64,000 bases of DNA from JABWBD01 sp040768665 (GTDB taxonomy: Bacteria > Planctomycetota > Planctomycetia > Pirellulales > Thermoguttaceae). Positions 26,098 through 35,360 of the stretch are shown here, piece by piece. Location: assembly GCA_040768665.1 (NCBI GenBank), contig JAXGMN010000054.1, positions 1-64,000 of the forward strand, given 5' to 3'. The translations under genes and the position numbers were made by a program. The notes below the pieces were generated by a model. The model had not been told where the DNA came from. It saw only the letters and a program-made list of their open reading frames with translations, and searched no databases. Position 1 is the stretch's first letter. Each line of letters begins with the position of its first letter.

Positions 26098-26472
26098 TCA
26101 GTATTCGCCTGGAGGAATTTGAGGACGAACGCTCGGCGTCAGAGAATGACCACACCGCGGGCAGAATCGGACACGATAAGCAGTGATTAGCATCTTGCTG
26201 CAGCCTGGGCAGAATTTCGTGCCCCAAATGTTGAGAACGGTGATGAGAATCACAACCGGGACTATCAGGAGGAATTCTACGGGTGGAAAACCAATCCAGG
26301 CCATGAAACCCACAAACACCACATTAGCAAGAGGGTGGCCCCATCTCAGAACCCTCCTTTTTAGTGGAATGTTCTGATTGAACTCGAAGAACAGAAAGCT
26401 GCCAACGGCAAGAGCGCACCAACACGCCACAAATACGAAGAACGCTGCGACGTGCTGATTCATGTTGGCCAT
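26098..26472 (-). CDS. small membrane protein with C-terminal zinc-ribbon
   Basis: 124 residues from the ATG at 26472 (another ATG three codons on). Three predicted membrane helices (about 8-28, 44-60, 62-82), followed by a zinc-ribbon-like cysteine pattern CPGC ... CPRC (about residues 87-109) and a Pro-rich tail. Function unknown. It lies near another small membrane protein gene on the same strand. Confidence 0.6.
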   Translation of the reverse strand: MANMNQHVAAFFVFVACWCALAVGSFLFFEFNQNIPLKRRVLRWGHPLANVVFVGFMAWIGFPPVEFLLIVPVVILITVLNIWGTKFCPGCSKMLITAYRVRFCPRCGHSLTPSVRPQIPPGEY

Positions 26473-26568
26473 GACCGGTACTTTCAGGTCGCCCAACGGG
26501 TAGCATGCCGGACTCTGCGGGCATGCTACGTTGTGCGTGGCGCGTGAGGCGCCGGGCAAGAGCCAAGC

Positions 26569-26889
26569 TCAACGATACGGGAAGGCAAAGACCGAACGAC
26601 ATATCGTGGGAAGATAGAGCGAACCGAGCAACCCAAGCACGACGCCCCACGTAGCCAGCCTGCGAGGTTTGCGAAACAGCCCGATCACGCTTAGGAGAAG
26701 TCCGGGCAAGCAGAGGAACGCGAGCGACATTCCGATGGATGAAACGACTGTGCCCACTGACCCGACAACGGACACGCCCAGAAATCCGCTAAGCGAGAGG
26801 AAGAAGCCAACGCCGCCGATAAGATTCCGCGTCGCGATGGGTGCAGAACTGGATGCGAGCGGGGCTTTGTACGGGTTCTCTGCCAACAT
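26569..26889 (-). CDS. small ENPYKAP-type membrane protein
   Basis: 106 residues from the ATG at 26889. The N-terminus MLAENPYKAPLA is the (E)NPYxAP motif seen at the start of many planctomycete small membrane proteins. It is followed by two or three hydrophobic helices (NLIGGVGFFLSLSGFLGVSV, SIGMSLAFLCLPGLLLSVIG, TWGVVLGLLGSLYL). The role is unknown. Confidence 0.65.
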   Translation of the reverse strand: MLAENPYKAPLASSSAPIATRNLIGGVGFFLSLSGFLGVSVVGSVGTVVSSIGMSLAFLCLPGLLLSVIGLFRKPRRLATWGVVLGLLGSLYLPTICRSVFAFPYR

Positions 26890-27294
26890 GAGACTGGCAC
26901 GCACAACGGAACGCACGCACGACGCCGCCCCGGACGGAGCGGAGAAACGTCGCGTTGCCAGTTCATTCTAATGGGCCGCCGCAGTCGGCACCAGAGCGAA
27001 GGCGTCAGGCACCAGAGCAAAGGCGTCAGGCCGTCGTTAGTCATTAATGCGTCCGCTAACGACAAAACGATGGCCTGCTCTCAACCTTGCCCTGCGTGCG
27101 ACGATTGGTTCCAGGGATTAGATTCTGGCTGGATCTCTCCCTGCCACGTCCACTCCGTCATCCAATCTCTCCCCGCGCGGGGTTGCCCCCTTCGGCCGCC
27201 GCACAATCTAATCCTTCATAGGTTATGCGTTGCATGCCGGGATACTTGGTCCGTCGCCGTAGGCGCCCCGAAGGGCACTGTGTCTTCTGCGGTT
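26890..27294. other. intergenic region with a 21-bp tandem duplication
   Basis: No gene recognised. CACCAGAGCGAAGGCGTCAG plus G at 26989-27009 is repeated at 27010-27030 with one change. The rest is unremarkable. Confidence 0.5.
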
Positions 27295-30294
27295 CTATTG
27301 CCTTCCCCCGACACAATACAGGTTTTCTTTGCCTCGCAGGAACATGGCGTCGCCGACGACTGCCGGCGTTGCCATTGCTTCTTCGCCCAATTCTGACTCA
27401 GCGAGGGAGACGAACGCCCCGGATGCCCGGAAGACGTGCAGCGTGCCGCCGTTGTCCATAGCGTAGATGCGGCCGTCCGCGGCGATCGGTGACGGATAGA
27501 ACGACTGGTCGAACTCATGGGTCCATAGCTTTCGCCCCGTGCCGATTGCATAGCAGTTCACCACGCCGGACGAATCTGCGGTGAAAACGAAGTCCTCGGT
27601 CGCCAGCGGGCTTGCGACGTCCGGAAGGTCGTCTTCGCCGCTCCAAGCGACCGTGCCCGTGGCCAGGGAGATCGCCGAAAGCTCGGCCTGCTCGTTGGCC
27701 ACGATCAAGGTGCCTTTCGCATAGGCCGGCGACGGCGCCACTTCGCCGCCGAGGCATTTCGTGGAGACAATCACCTCGCCCGTGTTCACGTCGTAGGCGG
27801 TCGCCGTTGGGTTTTCAGCAAGCACGACCATCTCGCGGTCGCCGGAGACGACGAGGATGGGCGACGCCCACGACTCCCTCAGCTTTCGCTGCTTCTGCCA
27901 GACCATTTTGCCGGTGGCGGTGTCGAGGGCGTAAAGGACTGCGCTTCGGCTGTCGTCCATCTGCACGAACAGATGCTTATAGGCAATCAGAGACGAGGCG
28001 TAGCCGTAGCTGTTCTTCGGAACGCCCAGCGAGCGGGTCCACGCAATCGCGCCGTTCATGTCGACCGCGATGAGTTCTCCGGTCGAGAAGATCGCAAAGA
28101 AGTGCTTCCCATCAGTCGCCCCGGTCGAAGCCGCATGGCCGTATTCCTCGGACACCTTGGGTAGATTGGCCGGCTGGCTGGCCGTCTGACGCCAAAGCAT
28201 CTCGCCGTTCGCCGCGTCGAAACAGTAGATTTCGCGAGCGTCGTCATCGGCCCCGGTCAGGAACACTCGGCCTTCCCACACGACGGGTGAACTCGCGCCC
28301 GGTCTGGGGATGGGCGCCTTCCAACGCAGATTCTTGCCAGTCGCGGCATCGAACTCGATCGCCGGCGTGGCATGGTAGGCGATGCCCTGGCCGAACGGTC
28401 CGCGCAAGTTCGGCCAGTTTTTCATGATCGCGTCCTGCAACGGCGTGGGCGTGACGGCCGCTTGCGCCGGCATGACAGCCTTGTCCGGACGCTTGGGTCC
28501 GTTGGCCGGGAGAGTTGCCGCGATGCCGCCGTCCGCGGAGTCCGGTGGCCGATCGCCCTTGTCGCAGAGCGCCCAGAGGCGGTGGCCGATCACGGCATAC
28601 ACCACCCCGTTGGCAACACAATGACTGCTGTAGAGCGTGTTGTCTTTGCTGCGGATCCCGGGGAGCAATTGGAACGCCTTGCTTGCCGACAGGATGGTCT
28701 TTCCAAGAAAGACTTTCCCATCCGCCACCAACGGCGAACTGAAGCACGTCGCGCCTTTTCGAGGCGAATGCGTCCAATAGCAGCGGCCGCTGTCCGCATC
28801 GAGGCAGTGGATGGTGTACGCGGCGTCCGCTACGAAGACCAAACCGTTTGCCACCGCCACGGTGGAGACGCTCTGGTTCAGGTCGTTGTAGGACCAGATT
28901 TTGCCGTTCTCCGTGAGGTCGCCGGTCTTGGTTGCGTCGATCGCCACGAGGCTTCCCTTGCTGTCTCTTCCGCCGTGATTCGGATCGCCGCCGATCGCCA
29001 CGTAGACGCGATTATTCCAGAAAACCGGCGTGCCGATGATGGCACACGGATGTCCACGGCCATCTCCCTTGATTTCCCGCGGGTAGAAGGGGAGCTTCTT
29101 GTACTCCGCCGGAATACAATCGCACCACCATATCTTCTTCAGCAGCGGGACGTCGGGCACGGTTGCCGTCGGAACCGTGTCGACGGGCGTCGTGGCCGGC
29201 ACTTTTTGCGAGAAGCGAAATTCCAGAGGAAGAGCAGGCTTGGGCAGACCGGAAAGAAGGTCGACGGAAAGGGCGTACTGCGGCGCCGTTAGCCCGCCGG
29301 TGTCCTTTCCTTCGACGTCGATGAAATACACGATGGGACCGCGGAGGCTGGTCGTCATCCAACGGTCCGGCGCGACCGGTTCTGCCGGATCAACCGTCTC
29401 GAAGGCGTAACAGACGCCGTCTCCCGTGGCGAACAGGATTTGAGGTCGCCCGTTCACCGTGCCAAGCGATGGAGACGTGTACTGCCCGCGGTAGAGTTGC
29501 TCTCCGATCTGCTCGTCGTCGCGCGCGACCAGTTGTCCCGTCATCTTGTGGAATACGACCAGGCTGGGCGTCAAGGGACTGTATGGTATTCTCCCCGGAA
29601 CCCAGGAGCGTCCGTTGCCGGTGCAGACGTAGACATAGTCTCCGTGCACCAGGACCGAGGAACTTGTCGTATGGTGGTAATACGCCTTCAGCTTCTCGAG
29701 CATGTCGTACCGCCAAACGATGCTTGTCGCGGAACGCTCTTCGACGGCAGCTTTGTCGGTGGCTGCGAACTGCGATGTCTCCTCTCCTTCACGAGGACTG
29801 CTTCGGCCCAGAAGCACGTTCAGATCGATGCACATGGCTTCCTGATAGGGGCTTACAAAGTAGAGCCGATCGCCTTCGACCGTCGGGGTTGAACTGATCG
29901 CCCAGTTTTCCAGATTCTCGCGATCAGGCTTGGGGCAGATAAAGGCGCCGAGGTGACGTCCGGTCTGTTCGTCGAGACACAGGAAACAGGCGTCCCTTCC
30001 ATTTCCCCACGTTGTGCCAATAAACACCCTGCCCTGGCTCACCACGGGGCTGCCGGTGGTGAGACGTCCGAGGTCGGCAACCCACTTGACATTCTTCGTC
30101 GACTGCAGATCCACGTCACCGGCCTCGTTCTCGACGCCGCAATCCGTCCAGTCTGGCAGGCGCTGATCGCACTGGGCGGCCATGTTCCGTGAGGGTTGCC
30201 CACACCACTGGGGCCAATCGTTGGCGCGGACCAGCGCTGCAAAAACCGCAAGAAGCAGGCCGGCGCATAGGATATTGATTCTCCGGCACGTCAT
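27295..30294 (-). CDS. secreted double PQQ-like beta-propeller protein
   Basis: 999 residues with a signal peptide (INILCAGLLLAVFAALVRA, about 6-24) and CAGGAG 7 bases before the ATG at 30294. Two PQQ-like propellers are visible: one about 40-585 with a long irregular insertion, one about 640-999. Blades repeat patterns such as SPVVSQGRVFIGTTWG, LVADGKVFLGKT, TPAVVGDAMFLRGKENLYC. The WPQW motif after the signal peptide is typical of planctomycete members. No catalytic residues of PQQ dehydrogenases can be assigned, so a binding or scaffold role is as likely as an enzyme. Confidence 0.88.
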   Translation of the reverse strand: MTCRRINILCAGLLLAVFAALVRANDWPQWCGQPSRNMAAQCDQRLPDWTDCGVENEAGDVDLQSTKNVKWVADLGRLTTGSPVVSQGRVFIGTTWGNGRDACFLCLDEQTGRHLGAFICPKPDRENLENWAISSTPTVEGDRLYFVSPYQEAMCIDLNVLLGRSSPREGEETSQFAATDKAAVEERSATSIVWRYDMLEKLKAYYHHTTSSSVLVHGDYVYVCTGNGRSWVPGRIPYSPLTPSLVVFHKMTGQLVARDDEQIGEQLYRGQYTSPSLGTVNGRPQILFATGDGVCYAFETVDPAEPVAPDRWMTTSLRGPIVYFIDVEGKDTGGLTAPQYALSVDLLSGLPKPALPLEFRFSQKVPATTPVDTVPTATVPDVPLLKKIWWCDCIPAEYKKLPFYPREIKGDGRGHPCAIIGTPVFWNNRVYVAIGGDPNHGGRDSKGSLVAIDATKTGDLTENGKIWSYNDLNQSVSTVAVANGLVFVADAAYTIHCLDADSGRCYWTHSPRKGATCFSSPLVADGKVFLGKTILSASKAFQLLPGIRSKDNTLYSSHCVANGVVYAVIGHRLWALCDKGDRPPDSADGGIAATLPANGPKRPDKAVMPAQAAVTPTPLQDAIMKNWPNLRGPFGQGIAYHATPAIEFDAATGKNLRWKAPIPRPGASSPVVWEGRVFLTGADDDAREIYCFDAANGEMLWRQTASQPANLPKVSEEYGHAASTGATDGKHFFAIFSTGELIAVDMNGAIAWTRSLGVPKNSYGYASSLIAYKHLFVQMDDSRSAVLYALDTATGKMVWQKQRKLRESWASPILVVSGDREMVVLAENPTATAYDVNTGEVIVSTKCLGGEVAPSPAYAKGTLIVANEQAELSAISLATGTVAWSGEDDLPDVASPLATEDFVFTADSSGVVNCYAIGTGRKLWTHEFDQSFYPSPIAADGRIYAMDNGGTLHVFRASGAFVSLAESELGEEAMATPAVVGDAMFLRGKENLYCVGGRQ

Positions 30295-30578
30295 CGTCTT
30301 GCTCCTGGTTTCAATCGTTGTTTACCATCCGCCGTCGATGTTCATAGCTCGCGTGCCGCTTCGTGTAGTTCTCGGCCTGCTGGCGGTTCGGCAGTGCTGT
30401 GACGGGATCGGAATAACGCCCAGTCTAGTGGATTTCCAAGCGCAATGGTACGGGGCAAAGCGTTCCTCCGGCTCGACGGGCGTATGGGGGGCGTAGCGGG
30501 CGAAGCAGCGGAAGAAGAGCCGGCAGGCATCGACCGCCGTACGAATCTCCCGCGCGGCCTCGCGCGTCAGCGCTTCCG

Positions 30579-31322
30579 TCAGATTTCCGCGCGTTCGCGG
30601 CGGCGGTATTCGTCGAGCATCGCCGCCGTTGCGGTCGCGCCGCACCGGGTGGCGCCCAGATCGCGGACCTTGATCAGGCCGTCCAGGTCGCGGACACCGC
30701 CAGCGGCTTTGATCTGCACATTCGGAGAACAGGCCGCCCGCATCAGGGCGAGGTCCTGTTCGGTCGCGCCGCGGTAGTTGTAGCTGCCGTCGGCCTGCTT
30801 AACGAAGCCGTAGCCGGTCGAGGTCTTCACCCAGTCGGCGCCGGCTCGCTCGCAGATCTGGCAGAGGCGGCGTTTGAAGTCGTCGCCGGAGAGGTCCGCT
30901 CCGCCCTGGACGAGATAGTCGTTTTCAAAGATGACTTTGACCTTGGCGCCGTGCCGGTGCGCCTCGTTGCAGACGGCCGTCACGTCGCGTTCGACATAGT
31001 CCCAGTCGCCGCTGAGGGCCTTGCCGATATTGATGACCATGTCGATCTCGGCGGCGCCATCGCGGCAGGCCAGTTCGGTCTCGTAGCGTTTGGATTCAGT
31101 GCACGAGTTACCGTGCGGAAAACCGATCACCGCGCCGACGAGGACGCCCGTGCCCCGGAGCAACTCCGCCGCCCGCAGGACCGCGTACGGTTTGATGCAG
31201 ACCGATGCCACGCCGTACCGGGCGGCCAGCTTGCAGCCGTCTTCCAGTTCCTTATCCGTCATCGTCGGATGCAGCAGCGAGTGGTCGATCATCTTGGCAA
31301 GTTGCTCGTAGGTGTATTTCAT
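30579..31322 (-). CDS. deoC: deoxyribose-phosphate aldolase
   Basis: 247 residues from the ATG at 31322 (MKYTYEQLAKMIDHSLLHP). DeoC signatures are complete: IDHSLLHP, VCIKPYAV, VIGFPHGNS, EIDMVINIG (catalytic Asp), VKVIFEN, Schiff-base Lys in VKTSTGYG and the second active Lys in IKAAGGVRD. It cleaves 2-deoxyribose-5-phosphate to glyceraldehyde-3-phosphate and acetaldehyde in nucleoside salvage. Length fits the family. Transcribed divergently from the DUF433 gene. Confidence 0.95.
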   Translation of the reverse strand: MKYTYEQLAKMIDHSLLHPTMTDKELEDGCKLAARYGVASVCIKPYAVLRAAELLRGTGVLVGAVIGFPHGNSCTESKRYETELACRDGAAEIDMVINIGKALSGDWDYVERDVTAVCNEAHRHGAKVKVIFENDYLVQGGADLSGDDFKRRLCQICERAGADWVKTSTGYGFVKQADGSYNYRGATEQDLALMRAACSPNVQIKAAGGVRDLDGLIKVRDLGATRCGATATAAMLDEYRRRERAEI

Positions 31323-31510
31323 GGGCGGCCCCTGGCCGGAATGGGGTTGATGGATTGTATGGATTGTGGCTCTTGACCAGTCGCGAACGCCATGGTACAG
31401 GGGCGTAGCCACCAGGTCAATCACCAGGATTGGAAGAGCCTGGATGATTGCCCACCGTTCGGCTACAATACCGATAGTGCAGACGGGTTGCCGCAGTGGG
31501 AGACTGAGCA

Positions 31511-31843
31511 GTGCAATTAGCTCTTGGAAGCGAAACGTTACCTCTATCGTTTGATGCAGATGGAGTGGTGCGCATCGGCGGAACGCGAGTGACTCTCGAT
31601 ACGATCGTTGCCGCCTTCCGTGACGGCCTGACCGCGGAGGAGATGGTCCAACAGTATCCTTCGGTGGAACTTGGTGCAGTGTATACCGCGATCGGCTACT
31701 ACCTCCGCCACCGGGAGGAAGTGGACGCGTACCTGGCCGCCAGGGAGCGGCAGGCAGACGACATTCGGCAGGAAACCGAAAAGCAGTTCAGTCCGGCGGG
31801 AGTGCGATCGCGGCTTCTCGCTCGCCGAAATCAGCAGGGATGA
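31511..31843 (+). CDS. DUF433-family antitoxin-like protein
   Basis: 110 residues from the GTG at 31511, preceded by GGGAG. It has the DUF433 helix-turn-helix core: VRIGGTRVTLDTIVAAFRDG, LTAEEMVQQYPSV, VYTAIGYYLRHREEVDAYL. These proteins typically precede a DUF5615 PIN-like toxin and act as antitoxins and repressors. The toxin gene follows 6 bases later but is truncated. Confidence 0.88.
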   Translation: MQLALGSETLPLSFDADGVVRIGGTRVTLDTIVAAFRDGLTAEEMVQQYPSVELGAVYTAIGYYLRHREEVDAYLAARERQADDIRQETEKQFSPAGVRSRLLARRNQQG

Positions 31844-31849
31844 ACCGCT

Positions 31850-31950
31850 ATGTTGCGACTACTGGCGGATGAGAACTTCAATCACGACATCCTGCGCGGT
31901 GTTCGCAGGCGGAACTCTGCCATCGACGTCGTCTCTGCCCAAGCTGTTGG
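31850..31950 (+). pseudogene. truncated DUF5615 (PIN-like) toxin
   Basis: The first 33-34 residues match the DUF5615 N-terminus (MLRLLADENFNHDILRGVRR, then DVVSAQAVG), including the first acidic residues of the PIN-like site. From about 31950 the frame runs into sequence that makes sense only on the minus strand as part of another gene. The remaining two thirds of the toxin (normally about 110-120 residues) are missing, so it is almost surely inactive. Confidence 0.8.
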
Positions 31951-32222
31951 GCGCGCGAACTGGACGACGGTCGAATCCAAGGGATCGTTGACCATCGGCG
32001 TGTTGGCGATCCAGAAATCCTTGCCGGTGCGCGGGTGCTGCCAGTAGCCGTGGCCGTCGATGGAATCGAGCACCCGGTTGCTCTGGACATGGGCGTAGCC
32101 GCAGTAACCGTCGTTATGGTCGGCCGTGGGTATATTGACACGGGCGCGGTAGCCGGGGTAAGTATAGGTGCAGTCACCAGAAATGGCGATTCGTTTACTG
32201 TAGTTCCCCGATTCCAGGAGCA
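31950..32222 (-). pseudogene. internal fragment of a secreted glycoside-hydrolase-like gene
   Basis: The minus strand encodes a continuous, protein-like segment of about 90 residues: GDCTYTYPGYRARVNIP, TADHNDGYCGYAHVQSNR, VLDSIDGHGYWQHP, GKDFWIANTPMVNDPLDS. From memory it resembles an inner part of large secreted planctomycete hydrolases. It lacks both ends: one side stops at the truncated toxin (about 31950), the other runs into the upstream region of the GH27 gene. It therefore looks like a rearrangement remnant. Confidence 0.6.
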
Positions 32223-32226
32223 GAAT

Positions 32227-33840
32227 ATGACCCGTCCCGTGGTTCGTCCAACATCACCGGTTGTCATGGTCGCGGCGATCCTGGGCATGCTTACGACAGC
32301 CGCCGCGCTATCTCGCGCGGGCGAACCGCCGCAAGCCACGAGCCAAGAGGATATCGTGCTCACGCCCAAGCCCGGGCCGGCGCCGCGGATCAACGGGCCG
32401 CGGCGGTTCGGCGTGCGTCCGGGACGCCCGTTTTTGTACCGCATCCCGTGCACGGGCGAGCGGCCGATGTCATTTGCCGTGGCGGGCCTGCCGTCCGCGG
32501 TGCAACTCGACTCCGGCACGGGCATCCTTACCGGGACCGCGCCCGAAAAGCCGGGCGAGTATACCCTCACTCTCGAGGCCGAGAACTCGCACGGCAAAGC
32601 AACGCGGAAGTTCTCCATCGTCGTTGGCGATATGCTGGCGCTGACGCCGCCGATGGGATGGAATAGCTGGTACATCCATTTCAGCGGCATCAGTGAAAAG
32701 GCCATGCGAGCCGCGGCCGACGCGATGATCGATTCGGGCATGGCGGACGTCGGTTATATGTACGTGAACATCGACGACTGTTGGATGAAACGCCGCGACG
32801 ACACTCCCTACCGCGAGGCCGACGGAACGATCCTCTGTAATGATCGATTTCCCGATATCCAAGGGATGGTCGACTATATCCACGCCAAGGGCCTCCGCGC
32901 CGGGATCTACACCTCGCCGGGGCCGTGGACTTGCGGTCGATATGTCGGCGCCCACGAGCATGAAGAACAGGACGCACGGACCTTCGCCGCATGGGGATTC
33001 GACTTCCTCAAGTACGACTGGTGCAGCTACCGCGAGATCTATAACGAACGGATGAAGAAAGGCGGCAACGAGCTGCAGGAGAAGCAGCGGCCTTACCGGC
33101 AGATGGGAGACATCCTGAAGACGCTGGACCGCGACCTGGTGTTCAATCTCTGCCAGTACGGAATGAACGACGTCTGGACCTGGGGAGACAAGGTTGGCGG
33201 CCACTGTTGGCGGACGACCGGAGACGTGGGTTGGGCGAAGGATACCAACCTGCCCGGCTTCTACAGCATCGGTCTGAGCAACGCTCAGCACTGGAAGCAC
33301 GCGAAACCGGGGGCGTGGAACGACCCTGACTACCTGGTGATCGGCATGATCGGCAATCACGCCAAGTACGCCGCCCAACTCCGTGCCGGCGAGATCCCCA
33401 AGATCGAATTTCTGCCCACGCCGCTCACGCCCGACGAACAGTACAGCTATATGAGCATGTGGTGCTTGATGGCGTCGCCGCTGTTCTTCTCGGGCGACAT
33501 GGCGCAGCTCGATGCATTCACCCTGGGCGTTCTATGCAACCCGGAAGTGATCGAGGTCGATCAGGACGTGCTCGGAAAGCAGGGGGTTCCGGTTCGCCAT
33601 ACGGATACCGACCTCGTCCTCAGCAAGCCGATGGACGACGGCTCGCTGGCCGTCGGCCTGTTCAATCTCGGCGAGACGCGGCGGCCGATGACAGCCGCGT
33701 GGCAGGAGCTCGGCCTGGCAGGAAAACGGCGGGTCCGTGATCTCTGGCGGCAGAAGGACCTGGGATCGTTCGAGGACCGGTTCACCACACGCGTCAACCG
33801 TCATGGCGTCGCACTGCTGCGGCTGTATCCGGTCGAGTAG
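32227..33840 (+). CDS. GH27-family alpha-galactosidase with N-terminal Ig-like domain
   Basis: 537 residues from the ATG at 32227, with CAGGAG 6 bases upstream. A signal peptide (about 10-32) precedes a putative Ig-like domain (about 60-140: FLYRIPCTGERPMSFAV, PEKPGEYTLTLEAENSHG). The GH27 barrel starts with LTPPMGWNSW, has the nucleophile D264 in FLKYDWC and the acid/base D333 in RTTGDVGW, plus PGAWNDPDYL. A beta-sandwich closes the protein. It should release terminal alpha-galactose from oligo- or polysaccharides outside the cytosol. A sugar porter gene follows on the same strand. Confidence 0.93.
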   Translation: MTRPVVRPTSPVVMVAAILGMLTTAAALSRAGEPPQATSQEDIVLTPKPGPAPRINGPRRFGVRPGRPFLYRIPCTGERPMSFAVAGLPSAVQLDSGTGILTGTAPEKPGEYTLTLEAENSHGKATRKFSIVVGDMLALTPPMGWNSWYIHFSGISEKAMRAAADAMIDSGMADVGYMYVNIDDCWMKRRDDTPYREADGTILCNDRFPDIQGMVDYIHAKGLRAGIYTSPGPWTCGRYVGAHEHEEQDARTFAAWGFDFLKYDWCSYREIYNERMKKGGNELQEKQRPYRQMGDILKTLDRDLVFNLCQYGMNDVWTWGDKVGGHCWRTTGDVGWAKDTNLPGFYSIGLSNAQHWKHAKPGAWNDPDYLVIGMIGNHAKYAAQLRAGEIPKIEFLPTPLTPDEQYSYMSMWCLMASPLFFSGDMAQLDAFTLGVLCNPEVIEVDQDVLGKQGVPVRHTDTDLVLSKPMDDGSLAVGLFNLGETRRPMTAAWQELGLAGKRRVRDLWRQKDLGSFEDRFTTRVNRHGVALLRLYPVE

Positions 33841-33850
33841 GGGGATTTTC

Positions 33851-33905
33851 GTAGGGTGGATTTCAATCCACCCCGAATTCGCGGGCGGATTGAAATCCGC
33901 CCTAC
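33851..33905. repeat. 23-bp-arm palindromic repeat
   Basis: GTAGGGTGGATTTCAATCCA plus CCC (33851-33873) and its near-perfect inverse ending GAAATCCGCCCTAC (33883-33905), two mismatches, 9-base centre. It is a REP-like element between the GH27 and sugar porter genes and could affect mRNA stability. Confidence 0.75.
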
Positions 33906-33933
33906 GCTATCGCCCAGTATTGAAAGACTCGCC

Positions 33934-35340
33934 ATGAGCAACGCCGACCTTTCGCCTCCACGCTATCGCATGAGCTTTCTGTGGCCGGTTTGTCTCGTGG
34001 CGGCCATGGGCGGCTTTCTGTTCGGCTACGACTGGGTGGTGATCGGCGGCGCCAAGGCGTTTTATGAGCCGTACTTCGGCATTACGGATGCGCCTTTCTG
34101 GCAGGGCTTTGCCATGAGCACGGCCCTATTCGGCTGCATCGCGGGCGTGATGGTCGCCGGCGCGCTGACGGACCGGTTCGGACGCAAACGGCTGCTGATC
34201 CTGGCCGGATTGCTCTTCACCTGGTCCGCGATTTGGACGGCGCTGGCGGGCGAATTCCACGGGTTCAACGTCGCACGTTTCGTCGGCGGCGTGGGCATCG
34301 GGCTGGCGTCGAGCCTGTCGCCGATGTACCTGGCGGAGATCTCGCCCGCGGAAATGCGGGGACGGTTCGTCTCGATCAATCAGTTGACGATCGTGATTGG
34401 GATTCTCGCCGCACAGATTGTCAACCTGTGGATCGCGCAGCCGGTGGCGGAAACCGCCGCGGAGGCGATCCGGGAAACGTGGAACGGGCTGTACGGCTGG
34501 CGGTGGATGTTCGGGGCCGAGACCGTTCCGGCCGCGTTGTTTTTCCTCTTGATGTTCTTCATGCCGGAAAGCCCCCGATGGTTGGTCAAGAGCGGGCGAG
34601 AGGCCGAGGCCCGCCGTATTCTCGCTTCGGTCGGCGGCGAAGCGTATGCCGAGTACGAGGTAGCCGACATCCACGGGACCATCGCCGGCGATGCGGCCGC
34701 CCGCGCGACGCTGGCGGAGTTGTTCCAGCCGCGGTTGGTGCGGATTCTGGGGCTGGGCGTGTTCCTGGCTGTCCTGCAGCAGTGGTGCGGCATCAACGTG
34801 ATTTTTAACTACGCCCAGGAAGTATTTCAGGCCGCGGGATACGACGTGGGTGAACTGCTCTTTAGCATTGTGATCACGGGGATTGTCAACTTCGTCTTCA
34901 CGTTTGTCGCGATCTTTACCGTCGATCGCTTCGGCCGCCGCCCATTGATGCTCGTCGGCGCCGGTGGGTTGGCGGGAATCTACGCCGTGCTGGGAGCGGG
35001 GTTCTACCTGCAGAGTTCGGGCGTCCATATGCTCATCCTGGTCGTTTCCGCGATCGCCTGCTACGCCATGTCGCTGGCGCCGATCACCTGGGTCGTGATC
35101 AGCGAACTGTTTCCCAACCGGGTCCGCGGCGCCGCGATGTCGATCGCGGTGCTGGCGCTCTGGGTGGCATGCACCGTCCTGACTTTCACGTTCCCCACCT
35201 TGAATCGCACGCTGGGCGCCCACGGAGCGTTCTGGCTGTACGGTGCGATCTGCGTTGTGGGCTTCGTGGTGATCCTGGTGAGCCTGCCGGAGACGAAGGG
35301 GAAGTCGCTGGAGGAGATCGAGCGAGAGCTGGTCGACTGA
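33934..35340 (+). CDS. MFS sugar porter
   Basis: 468 residues from the ATG at 33934, twelve predicted membrane helices. Sugar porter signatures: GGFLFGYDWVVIGG in helix 1, DRFGRKRLL after helix 2, RFVGGVGIGLASSLSPMYLAE, PESPRWLVKSGR before the central loop, QQWCGINVIFNYAQEVF in helix 7, VDRFGRRPLML, and PETKGKSLEEIE at the C-terminus. It predicts inner-membrane uptake of a mono- or disaccharide by proton symport or facilitated diffusion. Its position downstream of GH27 suggests galactose or a related product. Confidence 0.94.
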   Translation: MSNADLSPPRYRMSFLWPVCLVAAMGGFLFGYDWVVIGGAKAFYEPYFGITDAPFWQGFAMSTALFGCIAGVMVAGALTDRFGRKRLLILAGLLFTWSAIWTALAGEFHGFNVARFVGGVGIGLASSLSPMYLAEISPAEMRGRFVSINQLTIVIGILAAQIVNLWIAQPVAETAAEAIRETWNGLYGWRWMFGAETVPAALFFLLMFFMPESPRWLVKSGREAEARRILASVGGEAYAEYEVADIHGTIAGDAAARATLAELFQPRLVRILGLGVFLAVLQQWCGINVIFNYAQEVFQAAGYDVGELLFSIVITGIVNFVFTFVAIFTVDRFGRRPLMLVGAGGLAGIYAVLGAGFYLQSSGVHMLILVVSAIACYAMSLAPITWVVISELFPNRVRGAAMSIAVLALWVACTVLTFTFPTLNRTLGAHGAFWLYGAICVVGFVVILVSLPETKGKSLEEIERELVD

Positions 35341-35360
35341 ATGTCGAGTGGGCAATCCAC

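Noticed and set aside
31850..32047. 65-residue toxin frame taken as an intact small gene
   Set aside because: Only the first 33-34 residues match DUF5615; the remainder is antisense to a hydrolase fragment, so it is listed as a pseudogene.
32035..32226. N-terminal extension of the GH27 frame to 32035
   Set aside because: It lies over the minus-strand hydrolase fragment and is not signal-peptide-like; the ATG at 32227 has CAGGAG and a signal peptide.
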